Assembly: GCA_030530785.1 (NCBI GenBank)
Contig: JAUMUJ010000002.1
Coordinates: 59,777-123,776, forward strand
DNA: 64,000 nucleotides
Source of the DNA: Moraxella sp.
GTDB taxonomy: Bacteria; Pseudomonadota; Gammaproteobacteria; Pseudomonadales; Moraxellaceae
Direction of reading: 5' to 3'
Shown here: piece after piece, positions 28,988 through 37,498 of the stretch
How positions within the stretch are numbered: the stretch's first letter is position 1
Layout of the letters: the number at the start of each line of letters is the position of its first letter
The notes under the pieces: generated by a model
Database searches by the model: none
What the model saw: the letters and a program-made list of their open reading frames with translations, nothing else
What the model was told of the DNA's origin: nothing
Translations under genes and position numbers: made by a program

Positions 28988-29788
28988 ATGACCATCATGA
29001 GCCTTTTAAAAAAACTTCTTGCACTCAAACACGACATAGATGACGACTTAACCGCCGTCCTACAAAAAGACCCCGCTGCTCGTCATAAGTTGGAGATTTT
29101 GCTGACCTACCCTGGCATACACGCCCGCACACTTCATCGGGCATCGCACGCCTTATGGCAAGCCAACCATAAATTTTTGGCACGCAGTTTGTCGCACTTT
29201 ACCCGAGTGAGTACGGGCATTGAAATACACCCTGCCGCCAAAATTGGCAAACGCCTGTTCATTGATCATGGCATGGGTGTGGTCATCGGTGAGACGGCAG
29301 AGATTGGTGATGATGTTACTTTATATCATGGTGTTACCTTAGGGGGCGTGTCATGGGAAAAAGGCACAAAACGCCACCCCACGCTCGGCGACCATGTCGT
29401 GGTCGGAGCAGGAGCTAAAATTTTGGGGGGGTTTACGGTCGGTCATCATGCCAAAATTGGCTCAAACGCCGTAGTGGTCAAGCCTGTGCCTGATGGGGTT
29501 ACGATGGTCGGAGCAACCGCTCGCATGATAGACAAAAAAACCAAAGACAAACCCACTCCAAAAGATGACGACAGTTTTAATGCTTATGGGATCAGTACTG
29601 ACAAAGACCCCGTTGCCACCAGCATCGCCAAACTGCTTGACCACATCCAAGAGCAAGACAAACGCATCAACGAACTACAAAATGCCTTATGTCGGCTTGA
29701 CCCCACCTTTTGCAAATCCCCCTGCCATGCCATCACGCCTGATGATTTGGATGTCCTAGAAAATCCAAAGCCTGATTTTCACATCTGA
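28988..29788 (+). CDS. cysE: Serine O-acetyltransferase
   Basis: 266 residues. Acetylates serine with acetyl-CoA, the first step of cysteine synthesis. The N-terminal helical part ([16 protein letters not shown]) precedes a left-handed beta-helix of hexapeptide repeats from [11 protein letters not shown] onward; [17 protein letters not shown] contains the catalytic histidine and LYHGVTLGG follows. A charged tail continues past the usual end of the enzyme. Translation may start at 28988 or 28997; neither ATG has a good Shine-Dalgarno. A G7 run occurs at 29424-29431. Confidence 0.93.
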   Translation: MTIMSLLKKLLALKHDIDDDLTAVLQKDPAARHKLEILLTYPGIHARTLHRASHALWQANHKFLARSLSHFTRVSTGIEIHPAAKIGKRLFIDHGMGVVIGETAEIGDDVTLYHGVTLGGVSWEKGTKRHPTLGDHVVVGAGAKILGGFTVGHHAKIGSNAVVVKPVPDGVTMVGATARMIDKKTKDKPTPKDDDSFNAYGISTDKDPVATSIAKLLDHIQEQDKRINELQNALCRLDPTFCKSPCHAITPDDLDVLENPKPDFHI

Positions 29789-29790
29789 TG

Positions 29791-29823
29791 AGTTGGGGTT
29801 TTTGCCCCAACTGCCACTTTTTG
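29791..29823 (+). terminator. Terminator after cysE
   Basis: AGTTGGGG (29791-29798) pairs perfectly with CCCCAACT (29805-29812), followed after a few bases by a T-rich stretch (TTTTTGT). Confidence 0.65.
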
Positions 29824-29887
29824 TCAGTTTAACCGCCACCTTGTGCCCACTCTTTAACAATCCTTTACCAAATTTTTAGGATTTTTT

Positions 29888-29896
29888 TGTTAAAAT
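29888..29896 (+). promoter_or_regulatory. Extended -10 upstream of prmA
   Basis: TGTTAAAAT about 150 bases before the prmA ATG, in the 256-bp gap after cysE. The rest of this gap shows no other clear element. Confidence 0.4.
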
Positions 29897-30044
29897 AAAT
29901 GCCCATTTGGGGTGATTAAGTACAAAAATACAACAATTTTATTGGCTGTATTGAGTGAAGATGACCCTTTTTTCTGGTTAGCATGACCCTAAAAACATAG
30001 GATTATGTTAAATAAATAACCATCTCAACAATAGGAAAAATCTC

Positions 30045-30971
30045 ATGGCATGGCAACAAATCCACCTTCAACTGACCAAATCCCAAGTAGAACTTGCCGA
30101 AGCGTTATTTTATGAAGCCCAAGCGGCGTCCATTTTATTAGAAGACGCAGGCGATGAGCCATTATTTGAACCTTTGCCCAACGAAGAGCCACTTTGGGCA
30201 GACGTGGTTTTGACGGCAATTTTTGACACCCATACCGATGGGCGTTTTGCGCAGATGGATTTTGAAAATCTCGCCCAAGACATCGGAGCCGAAACGGGAG
30301 CAAGTCGTGTCTGGCTGTCAGTGCTGGACGACAAAGACTGGACTCGTGAATGGATGAGCCACTACAAACCCATCAAATGCAAAGGTAATCTGTGGATAGT
30401 CCCAGAGTGGCTAGACGCTCCTGATGCTAATGCCATCAATCTCATCTTAGAACCAGGCTTGGCATTTGGCACAGGTTATCATGCCACCACCCGATTATGC
30501 CTTGACTGGTTAAGCGAGCAAGATTTGACCGACAAAGTGGTCATAGATTATGGCTGCGGCTCAGGGATTTTGGGCGTGGGAGCGTTACTGCTTGGGGCAA
30601 AGCAGGTATTAGCAGTAGACATTGACCCTCAGGCCATTCTTGCCACCCGACAAAATGCCAAACTTAACGGCGTGTCGGATAAAATACTGACCTTTTTGCC
30701 CGAAGAATTTCAAGCATACCAAACCCACACAGGCATACTGGCTGACACCATCACCGCTAACATTTTGGCAAAACCACTCATTCATTTTGCCCCTTATTTT
30801 GCCACGTTGTTAAAAGACGGTGGACAAATTGTGTTGGCGGGGCTGATTAAAAACCAAATTGATGATGTCAAAAATGCCTACCTACCCCATTTTAAAATGG
30901 ACGAACCTTACTACTATGACACACCCGATGACCGCCATTGGTATCGTTTATCCGCTTTTAAGTACAGTTAA
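30045..30971 (+). CDS. prmA: Ribosomal protein L11 methyltransferase
   Basis: 308 residues (E. coli 293). Trimethylates lysines and the N-terminus of ribosomal protein L11 using AdoMet. The N-terminal L11-binding domain is followed by DWTREWMSHYKPI, EPGLAFGTGYHATT and the AdoMet motif VIDYGCGSGILG. TANILAKPL carries the conserved catalytic-region asparagine. AGGA before the ATG supports the start. It precedes the DUF3426-fis-purH run, the usual order in this branch. Confidence 0.95.
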   Translation: MAWQQIHLQLTKSQVELAEALFYEAQAASILLEDAGDEPLFEPLPNEEPLWADVVLTAIFDTHTDGRFAQMDFENLAQDIGAETGASRVWLSVLDDKDWTREWMSHYKPIKCKGNLWIVPEWLDAPDANAINLILEPGLAFGTGYHATTRLCLDWLSEQDLTDKVVIDYGCGSGILGVGALLLGAKQVLAVDIDPQAILATRQNAKLNGVSDKILTFLPEEFQAYQTHTGILADTITANILAKPLIHFAPYFATLLKDGGQIVLAGLIKNQIDDVKNAYLPHFKMDEPYYYDTPDDRHWYRLSAFKYS

Positions 30972-30986
30972 ACCCCTAATTCGTTG

Positions 30987-31005
30987 TAAATTGTTGAACA
31001 ATTTA
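30987..31005 (+). repeat. Short hairpin after prmA
   Basis: TAAATTGT (30987-30994) and ACAATTTA (30998-31005) pair perfectly around TGA. No T-tract follows, so it is not a standard terminator. Confidence 0.5.
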
Positions 31006-31018
31006 GTAGCATGACCAC

Positions 31019-31053
31019 CAAGACGGTCAATTATTCATCATGATACCGTCTTG
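31019..31053 (+). repeat. 9-bp inverted repeat between prmA and the DUF3426 gene
   Basis: CAAGACGGT (31019-31027) and ACCGTCTTG (31045-31053) are perfect complements with a 17-base loop; T6 follows at 31065-31070. Possible terminator of prmA or an operator. Confidence 0.5.
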
Positions 31054-31172
31054 TAACTGACTGATTTTTTACATAAAAGTAACACAGTTATGATTTTGTA
31101 AAAAAACGACAATATTTATGATTGTTCAAATTTTTGGCGTTATTCTTGCAATTTTTATGATGTTTAGATTGT

Positions 31173-31201
31173 TTGGTGCAGTACCAACACACAATTATAA
31201 T
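31173..31201 (+). promoter_or_regulatory. Promoter of the zinc-ribbon/DUF3426 gene
   Basis: TTGGTG (31173-31178), a 17-base spacer and TATAAT (31196-31201). The -35 lies inside a dyad TTGGT-GCAGT-ACCAA (31173-31187). A start near 31208 would leave a very short leader before the ATG at 31216. Confidence 0.55.
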
Positions 31202-31215
31202 TTATCGGAACACCC

Positions 31216-32235
31216 ATGAGTCAGCAACACACACAATGCCCCAGTTGTGGGGCGGTTTATCCCATGCCAAGCGATAAACTTAGCAATCCCACCGCTCGTG
31301 CCAAGTGTGGGCGTTGTCAGCAGGTTTTTTTGCTTAATGATAACCTAATCCAGCCCAGCTCGCCCAAACCCAGCGTTGTGGTGAGTGAACCTGACCGCAC
31401 TCGTCCGATAAATGCACCGTCTGATGAGCCTGCCATGTCTACCACAGAACCGAAGTCTGCCCTAAACAAACAAACAGAAGAAGATGATTTTAGTCGCTTT
31501 TTGGACGAACAAATCCAAATCGCCACCACCAATATCCGCAGTGAAGAAACGCCAGACAGTGCCGAAAACGAAGCACTGCTTCAAGACATTTTAAAAAATA
31601 GCGACCCTAACAAGGTTGCCATCAACCAAAGCACCAATACTCATGCCAATCCAAAAGCAGACATTGATTTGTCCACGCTGATTGCTCCTGCATCCAGCTT
31701 AGGTCAAAAAAGAAAAACATCGCTTAAAAAAGCAATGTCTCACAAACCAACCACACAGCAGATGGCAACCAAAAAATCGCTGATTAGTCAGTTTATGTGG
31801 CTTGTTGGCTGTGTGATATTGCTTGGACTGATGGTGGTACAATACACTCTATTTAATCTTGATACGCTCATTGCCAACCCAGCTCATGCCAGCAAAATCC
31901 AAAGTTTTTGCTCATTGGCAAAATGCACCACACCAAGTGCTGATTTGGGCAGTCTTGCCATTACTGCCACCCATCAAAATCGTGCTGACACCACCGATGT
32001 CATCATCACCATTTTTAACCATAGCCAACAAGAACAGCTTTATCCTGACTTATTGGTACGCTTAAAAAATGAGCAAGGCACGGTGGTGGGTGATTTTGTG
32101 GCGACCCGTGCCGATTATTTGGCAGAATCCCAAAAGAGCATTTTAAGCAATCAATACAAGCGTATCATGCTTAGCACCAAACCCAAACAAACGCCGACTG
32201 TCGTAGAGGTTACTCCTTTGTATCAGTCTCCTTAG
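31216..32235 (+). CDS. Zinc-ribbon and DUF3426 membrane protein
   Basis: 339 residues. N-terminal MJ0042-type zinc ribbon with CPSC (Cys8, Cys11) and CGRC (Cys31, Cys34); a long low-complexity acidic linker (about 40-190); one transmembrane helix (about 193-215, WLVGCVILLGLMVVQYTLF); then a C-terminal DUF3426 domain (about 230-339) probably in the periplasm. Function unknown; the family is found between prmA and fis in many gammaproteobacteria. A Zn-binding cytoplasmic sensor joined to a periplasmic domain is an inference. Confidence 0.85.
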   Translation: MSQQHTQCPSCGAVYPMPSDKLSNPTARAKCGRCQQVFLLNDNLIQPSSPKPSVVVSEPDRTRPINAPSDEPAMSTTEPKSALNKQTEEDDFSRFLDEQIQIATTNIRSEETPDSAENEALLQDILKNSDPNKVAINQSTNTHANPKADIDLSTLIAPASSLGQKRKTSLKKAMSHKPTTQQMATKKSLISQFMWLVGCVILLGLMVVQYTLFNLDTLIANPAHASKIQSFCSLAKCTTPSADLGSLAITATHQNRADTTDVIITIFNHSQQEQLYPDLLVRLKNEQGTVVGDFVATRADYLAESQKSILSNQYKRIMLSTKPKQTPTVVEVTPLYQSP

Positions 32236-32243
32236 GTTGTCAA

Positions 32244-32259
32244 AAGCTAAATTTAGCTT
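32244..32259. promoter_or_regulatory. 16-bp perfect palindrome upstream of fis
   Basis: AAGCTAAATTTAGCTT, perfectly self-complementary, 30 bases before the fis ATG and just after the preceding gene. No T-tract follows, so an operator is more likely than a terminator. Confidence 0.55.
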
Positions 32260-32288
32260 AGGACTTTTGTAAAATTGATAGGTTGATT

Positions 32289-32546
32289 ATGACTACTGAA
32301 AACATTCACACTCGCCCACCGCTACACACCCATGTTGAAACAGCGGTACAACAACACCTAAACGCCCTAAATGGTGAAACACCAAGCCAACTGTATGAGT
32401 TGTTCTTAGGTGAATTTGAAAAGCCCTTGCTCATCTCTGTGCTAAGATACACGCACGGCAATCAATCAAAAGCCGCCCAAATCTTAGGATTAAATCGTGG
32501 CACACTGCGTACCAAACTAAAAACCTACGATTTACTTAAAAAGTAA
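32289..32546 (+). CDS. fis: Fis family DNA-binding protein
   Basis: 85 residues (E. coli Fis 98, with a longer N-terminus). Nucleoid protein that bends DNA and activates stable RNA and recombination sites. The C-terminal helix-turn-helix GNQSKAAQILGLNRGTLRTK is nearly the Fis consensus; LYELFLGEFEKPLL forms the dimer helix. ATG at 32289 was chosen because AGG lies 6 bases upstream; a TTG two codons earlier is less likely. It stands in the gammaproteobacterial prmA-...-fis-purH order. Confidence 0.92.
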   Translation: MTTENIHTRPPLHTHVETAVQQHLNALNGETPSQLYELFLGEFEKPLLISVLRYTHGNQSKAAQILGLNRGTLRTKLKTYDLLKK

Positions 32547-32570
32547 ATAAACCGTAATTTTTACTTTATA

Positions 32571-32644
32571 AATACCCCAATACTTGGTATCATTAGCGGT
32601 GCTTTCGGGCATTTACCTAACTTTAACATCATATTGGGGTTTTT
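32571..32644 (+). promoter_or_regulatory. purH leader: long-range hairpin covering the RBS
   Basis: ACCCCAATA (32574-32582) is the perfect complement of TATTGGGGT (32632-32640); with one mismatch the stem extends to 13 bp and ends in T5 directly before the purH ATG at 32645. The GGGG that would be the Shine-Dalgarno lies in the 3' arm. The 49-base loop could hold an alternative structure, so this may be an attenuator or translational switch. Confidence 0.5.
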
Positions 32645-34222
32645 ATGAATTTTTTGCGTTTTGCACTTTTATCAGTTTCAGACAAAACAGGCATTGTGGA
32701 ATTTGCCAAAGGGTTAAGTCAAGCTGGTTTTGGGCTATTGTCCACAGGCGGTACTTATAAACTACTCAAAGACAATGACATCTTAGTTACCGAAGTCTCT
32801 GAACACACAGGCTTTCCTGAAATGATGGACGGTCGTGTTAAGACCTTGCACCCAAAAATTCATGGGGGCATTTTAGCTCGGCGTGGCATTGATGATAATG
32901 TCATGAAAGAACATGGCATCGATGGCATTGATTTGGTGGTGGTTAATCTCTATCCCTTTGCCCAAACGGTCGCCAAGCCCGATTGTACCTTAGCAGATGC
33001 CATTGAAAACATTGATATCGGTGGCCCTACGATGGTGCGTGCCGCCGCCAAAAACCATGCCAGCGTTGGTATCGTGGTAAATGTTAGCGACTATGACAGT
33101 GTTTTACAAGAGCTGACAGAAACAGGCAAGCTGTCTGATGAGACTCGATTTGACCTAGCAGTAAAAGCCTTTGAACACACCGCTCAATATGATGGTATGA
33201 TTGCCAATTATTTGGGTGCACGCCTTGGAAAAACAGACGACACGGCAGATAAATTTGCTCGCACTTTTAACACCCAGCTCATCAAAGCCCAAGATTTACG
33301 CTATGGCGAAAATCCCCACCAGTCTGCCAGCTTTTATGTAGAAAACCAAACGACCGAAGCGTCCATCGCCACCGCTCGCCAACTACAAGGCAAGGAGCTG
33401 TCTTATAACAACATCGCCGACACAGATGCTGCCTTAGAGTGCGTAAAATCCTTTACCAAGCCCGCTTGCGTCATTGTTAAGCACGCCAATCCCTGTGGTG
33501 TGGCAGTCTCTCTTGATGGGATTTTGGACGCTTATAACTTAGCCTACGCCACCGACCCAGAGTCTGCCTTTGGTGGGATTATCGCTTTTAACCGTGAGCT
33601 AGATGTAGATACTGCTCGTGCCATCATTGAGCGTCAATTCGTGGAAGTCATCATCGCCCCCAGTATAGCAAATGGCGTATTAGACATCACGTCCACCAAG
33701 AAAAACGTCCGTGTCCTGACCTGCGGTGAACTACCCAGTCCCAATAATCGCACCGCACAGCTAGATTACAAACGAGTAAATGGCGGTTTGCTTGTCCAAG
33801 ACCAAGATTTGGGCATGATTGACAAATCCGACCTAAAAGTTGTTACCAAAAGACAGCCCACAGATGCTGAGCTTGATGATTTAATCTTTGCATGGAAAGT
33901 CGCCAAATACGTCAAATCTAATGCCATCGTTTACGCCAAAAACCGACAAACCATCGGTGTCGGAGCAGGTCAGATGAGTCGTGTCAATTCCGCTCGCATT
34001 GCCGTAATTAAAGCTGAACACGCAGGACTGCCCGTAGAAGGTGCAGTCATGGCATCAGACGCATTTTTTCCATTTCGTGATGGCATTGATAATGCAGGCA
34101 AGGCAGGCATTAAGTGCATTATCCAGCCTGGTGGCTCAGTGCGTGATGATGAAGTCATCGCCGCTGCTGATGAGCATGGCATTGCGATGGTATTTACAGG
34201 CATGAGACATTTTAGACACTAA
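32645..34222 (+). CDS. purH: Bifunctional AICAR formyltransferase / IMP cyclohydrolase
   Basis: 525 residues, normal length. Catalyses the last two steps of IMP synthesis. The N-terminal IMPCHase domain has [33 protein letters not shown] and VVVNLYPF; the C-terminal AICARFT has [18 protein letters not shown], the [11 protein letters not shown] region and a final [17 protein letters not shown]. It is preceded by the leader hairpin and followed by a strong terminator. Confidence 0.97.
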   Translation: MNFLRFALLSVSDKTGIVEFAKGLSQAGFGLLSTGGTYKLLKDNDILVTEVSEHTGFPEMMDGRVKTLHPKIHGGILARRGIDDNVMKEHGIDGIDLVVVNLYPFAQTVAKPDCTLADAIENIDIGGPTMVRAAAKNHASVGIVVNVSDYDSVLQELTETGKLSDETRFDLAVKAFEHTAQYDGMIANYLGARLGKTDDTADKFARTFNTQLIKAQDLRYGENPHQSASFYVENQTTEASIATARQLQGKELSYNNIADTDAALECVKSFTKPACVIVKHANPCGVAVSLDGILDAYNLAYATDPESAFGGIIAFNRELDVDTARAIIERQFVEVIIAPSIANGVLDITSTKKNVRVLTCGELPSPNNRTAQLDYKRVNGGLLVQDQDLGMIDKSDLKVVTKRQPTDAELDDLIFAWKVAKYVKSNAIVYAKNRQTIGVGAGQMSRVNSARIAVIKAEHAGLPVEGAVMASDAFFPFRDGIDNAGKAGIKCIIQPGGSVRDDEVIAAADEHGIAMVFTGMRHFRH

Positions 34223-34237
34223 ATTTTGATTCATCAA

Positions 34238-34265
34238 ATACACTCTCCCTGAGAGTGTATTTTTA
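34238..34265 (+). terminator. Terminator after purH
   Basis: ATACACTCTC (34238-34247) pairs perfectly with GAGAGTGTAT (34251-34260) around CCT, followed by TTTT. Confidence 0.9.
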
Positions 34266-34277
34266 TAAAGGCGATTC

Positions 34278-34808
34278 ATGAAAACCTTATCTATATTTTG
34301 CATCTTATGCTTGGTGGCTTGTCATGACAACCTAACCCATCACAAAACTGCCGACAATCTTCTTGAATTTTACATGGACAGCAGTTTTAAAAAAGTACAA
34401 ACCAACCCCAAATTAGGGCTAGACATTTACCAAAAGAAAAATTATCACTTGCAAATCATTCATTATCCCAACCATCACCCCGCATTACAACAACGGTTTG
34501 ATGATTATAAAAATCAAAAACGAATCTTTAAGCCTGCCTACTACACCACTACGGCAGATACCATAAAAATTGACAATACCGTCCTTAATCTACACAATCA
34601 TAACGGTCATGATTTTGTGGTATTTTATACCAAAGTCCAAGACCTGTCCGCTCTAATCCCAACGTATTATGGCATTGCTTTTGTTTTGATGAAAACACCT
34701 CACGGTTTTGTTGAAATCAGCCTAAAACAACAAGCCCACAAAGAAAGCAAATTAAGCCAAAAACAAGCCTTTGAATACCTATCGTCCATCATTCAAACCA
34801 TCAAATAA
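34278..34808 (+). CDS. Predicted lipoprotein, unknown function
   Basis: 176 residues. Signal sequence with lipobox LVAC (Cys15). The mature protein is mixed alpha/beta, histidine- and lysine-rich, with a hydrophobic strand near IPTYYGIAFVLMK; no motif recognised. AAGG lies 7 bases before the ATG, 12 bases after the purH terminator. Its 3' end overlaps the convergent gloB by 8 bases. Confidence 0.7.
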   Translation: MKTLSIFCILCLVACHDNLTHHKTADNLLEFYMDSSFKKVQTNPKLGLDIYQKKNYHLQIIHYPNHHPALQQRFDDYKNQKRIFKPAYYTTTADTIKIDNTVLNLHNHNGHDFVVFYTKVQDLSALIPTYYGIAFVLMKTPHGFVEISLKQQAHKESKLSQKQAFEYLSSIIQTIK

Positions 34809-35604
34809 CTGGGGGCGGATTGTTTTTTAATAATCTTAATGCTTTAAATACCTGCCGTGCGTCCGCTTGCTTATCTAACTTACCCAAAGCGGTGAGCCTA
34901 TCTTTAACATGAATGTCGTCAACGTGCAAAAAAACATTGACCGCTCGCTCATGCTTTAAGCTGACAGGCAATGTGGGTACACCCCGATGTTGGCAATCTA
35001 TGGCATGGGCAATGGCTTTTTTGATGGCGGTGTTATGCGGTTCAATGAATTCCCCAAATTTTAAGTTGGACAAGGTGTACTCATGGGCAGGATAAAATAA
35101 GACATCAGAGGGCAACGCATCAAATCTCATCAAGCTGTCATACAGCTCGTCCATCGTGCCACTAAACACTCGTCCACAACCTCCACTAAACAGCGTATCG
35201 CCACAAAAGACATGGGTTTTGCCGTCAATATCCACCAAATACGATAAATGCGTGGCGGTGTGTCCTGCCGTTCGCCAAATCTTAAATGTCAGACCAAGTA
35301 CCTTGAACGTATCGCCCTCATCTACCCACTGACCACCCATGTCATGTGCATGATGAGCGATGAGCTTGGCATTTGGATAATGAGCTAATAGTTTTGCTAC
35401 CCCGCCGATATGGTCTTTATGAGTAACAGGTTGTGCCCTATCATGGTGCGTAATCAGTATGGTGTTCAGCGTTAATTGATGGACATTTAGGTAATCCATG
35501 ACAGGCTTATCATCACCTGCATCTATCACTATGGCATCTGTATTATTGTGAATGACCCAAATATAATTGTCTTTTAAGGCAGGCACAGCACAAATATGAA
35601 ACAT
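34801..35604 (-). CDS. gloB: Hydroxyacylglutathione hydrolase (glyoxalase II) with insertion in the metal motif
   Basis: 267 residues. Hydrolyses S-lactoylglutathione in methylglyoxal detoxification. Family marks: VPALKDNYIWV, AGHTATHLSY, FCGDTLFSGGCGR, AHEYTLSNLKF and the C-terminal tail. The usual THHHxDH metal motif is split: THH (52-54), then DRAQPVT (55-61), then HKDHIGG (62-68), a 7-residue in-frame insertion at plus 35422-35442. The start at 35604 is set by AGGAGA 6 bases upstream; the longer frame beyond it overlaps the previous gene. It follows the YejA-like gene by 13 bases. Confidence 0.9.
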   Translation of the reverse strand: MFHICAVPALKDNYIWVIHNNTDAIVIDAGDDKPVMDYLNVHQLTLNTILITHHDRAQPVTHKDHIGGVAKLLAHYPNAKLIAHHAHDMGGQWVDEGDTFKVLGLTFKIWRTAGHTATHLSYLVDIDGKTHVFCGDTLFSGGCGRVFSGTMDELYDSLMRFDALPSDVLFYPAHEYTLSNLKFGEFIEPHNTAIKKAIAHAIDCQHRGVPTLPVSLKHERAVNVFLHVDDIHVKDRLTALGKLDKQADARQVFKALRLLKNNPPPVI

Positions 35605-35617
35605 TTTTTCTCCTAAA

Positions 35618-37498
35618 TCACTGATAAGCATACCAATAATCCAGCCCAATGGCAGACGTTGGCAAGCGGCTTGGGGGCGTGATGACATCATGCTGATACA
35701 TGACATTGGTTGTTCTTTGACCACCAAAAGGAATGATATACACACCTGCCAACAGCAAACGGTCAAGCACCCGAGCATATCGCACCATCTCATCACGGCT
35801 TTTGGCATGAATGAGCCGTTCAATCACCTCATCTACCGCTTGGCTTTGTATGCCGATGGTGTTGGCATTGCCTTGCTCGGTGGCAGACTTTGACCCCCAC
35901 AGATAGACTTGCTCCGCTCCCACGCTGTTGGCTTGCATAAAGCTATCTATCATCATGTCATAGTCAAATGCTCTTTTTTTGGTCAAAAATCCAGCATTAT
36001 CCAATCGCCGAAACTTCACCGTCATGCCCAGTTTTTGTAAATTTTGCACATACATGGTTAATAATGCGTCATGTTTATCATCACCAAGCAATATCTCAAA
36101 ACTGACAAGCTGACCATCTTTGGTCAATTTGCCATCATGATATACAAATCCTGCTGACAATAATAGTTCACGAGCCTTGATAAGATTGGGGCGGTTATGC
36201 CCTGCCCCATCGCTCACAGGCAACGGCAAGATACCATCTAGGGCAGATTTTTCATCATCATGCAAAGGCAAAGTTGCCAGTATCTCCCACTCATCAAAGG
36301 CGGGTTTACCCACCGCCATCAAGGACGACCCATAAAAAAAACTCGTCAAGCGTTCGTACTGACCATAATAAAGTTTGTCATTTGCCCATTGCCAATCAAA
36401 TGCCAACAACAAAGCCTGACGCACCCTTTTGTCGGCAAATAACGGACGGCGTAGGTTCATGATAAGCCCTTGCATGGTAACAGGATTTTTGTGGGCAATG
36501 GCGTGTTTTTTGATGTGTTTAAATGCTTTATCATCAAAATTTGCCCATGATTTGATGTCATTTTCAAAGCGAAAATTAAACTGCCCCGCCAAAAACGCTT
36601 CTTTGGCAATCAGCTCATCTTGATAATAAACAAACCGTATCTCATCAAAATTAAACCGCCCCCGATTTGCCATCACGTCCGCTCCCCAGTAATTTGGGTC
36701 TTTGACATAACTGACCGACCGTCCCATGTCCACCTTACCCAACCGATACGCTCCACTGCCCATGAGTGGCGTTTGGCTCATCTCATCAAAGCGTGTGTCT
36801 ATGTCCGCTTTGGCAAATACGGGCATCAGTCCCACGCTCAGGTATAAGTCAGGATTGGCATGCTTGGCAAAATAAAAAATCACCCGCTCATCGTCCAACG
36901 CCTGTATCTGGTCAATCCCTGCCAAAAATCCCCGCCAGCTCATCAGCCCTTTGGTTAAAATAGCATCAAATGTTGCCTTAACGTCATGGGCGGTAACGGG
37001 CGTGCCGTCCCAAAATCTCGCCTTTGGGTTGATGTGATAGATGACCCAGCTTTTATCGTGTTTATCATAGCTGACGGCATGGGCAAGCTGTGGGTATAGG
37101 ACGTGGCTGTCGTTTAATGAGCCTGTCATTAGGGTGTCGTATAAATAAAACGTCCCCGTTGCGGGCGTGCCTTTATTAATAAAGGCGTTTAGGCTGTTGA
37201 ACGTGCCAATCTTTGACATGGCAAGCACCCCACCTTTGGGGGCGTTTGGGTCGGCATATGGCAGGTGCGTGGCGTTGGCGTGCAAGGCGGTGTCTTTGAC
37301 GGCTATCACGGACGTGGTAATGACGCTTTGTTTGGTCAAATCAGGCAATGCTCTGGGCGTATCAGACACCACCCTTTGACCATCATCGGTTGCAATGACC
37401 GCCCCATCATCAGACTGCCCACAGCCCACCAACACAGCCAAAACAAACAAGCCCACCACCTGCCATCGGGAAGTTTTGGCAAGTCGTGGGGCATTCAT
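35618..37498 (-). CDS. YejA-like extracellular solute-binding lipoprotein
   Basis: 626 residues, SBP_bac_5 family. Lipobox LVGC with Cys26. The YejA/microcin C-binding type is indicated by LPYADPNAPKGG, GTFNSLNAFINKG, LYDTLM, KARFWDGTPVTAHDV and GSGAYRLGKVDMGRS. It should present oligopeptides to an ABC importer, but no yejB/E/F permease or ATPase genes are nearby. Its ATG overlaps the serC stop by one base (TAATG), so it is coupled to serC, with gloB after it. Confidence 0.88.
   Translation of the reverse strand: MNAPRLAKTSRWQVVGLFVLAVLVGCGQSDDGAVIATDDGQRVVSDTPRALPDLTKQSVITTSVIAVKDTALHANATHLPYADPNAPKGGVLAMSKIGTFNSLNAFINKGTPATGTFYLYDTLMTGSLNDSHVLYPQLAHAVSYDKHDKSWVIYHINPKARFWDGTPVTAHDVKATFDAILTKGLMSWRGFLAGIDQIQALDDERVIFYFAKHANPDLYLSVGLMPVFAKADIDTRFDEMSQTPLMGSGAYRLGKVDMGRSVSYVKDPNYWGADVMANRGRFNFDEIRFVYYQDELIAKEAFLAGQFNFRFENDIKSWANFDDKAFKHIKKHAIAHKNPVTMQGLIMNLRRPLFADKRVRQALLLAFDWQWANDKLYYGQYERLTSFFYGSSLMAVGKPAFDEWEILATLPLHDDEKSALDGILPLPVSDGAGHNRPNLIKARELLLSAGFVYHDGKLTKDGQLVSFEILLGDDKHDALLTMYVQNLQKLGMTVKFRRLDNAGFLTKKRAFDYDMMIDSFMQANSVGAEQVYLWGSKSATEQGNANTIGIQSQAVDEVIERLIHAKSRDEMVRYARVLDRLLLAGVYIIPFGGQRTTNVMYQHDVITPPSRLPTSAIGLDYWYAYQ

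Noticed and set aside
29424-29431. Phase-variable G-tract in cysE
   Set aside because: Only seven Gs, in a housekeeping gene; below the length usually seen in phase-variable loci.
32583-32631. Purine riboswitch in the purH leader
   Set aside because: The loop lacks the conserved junction sequences of purine riboswitches; only the long stem is supported.
35605-35823. Longer GloB reading frame
   Set aside because: It overlaps the YejA-like gene and lacks family similarity; AGGAGA fixes the start at 35604.
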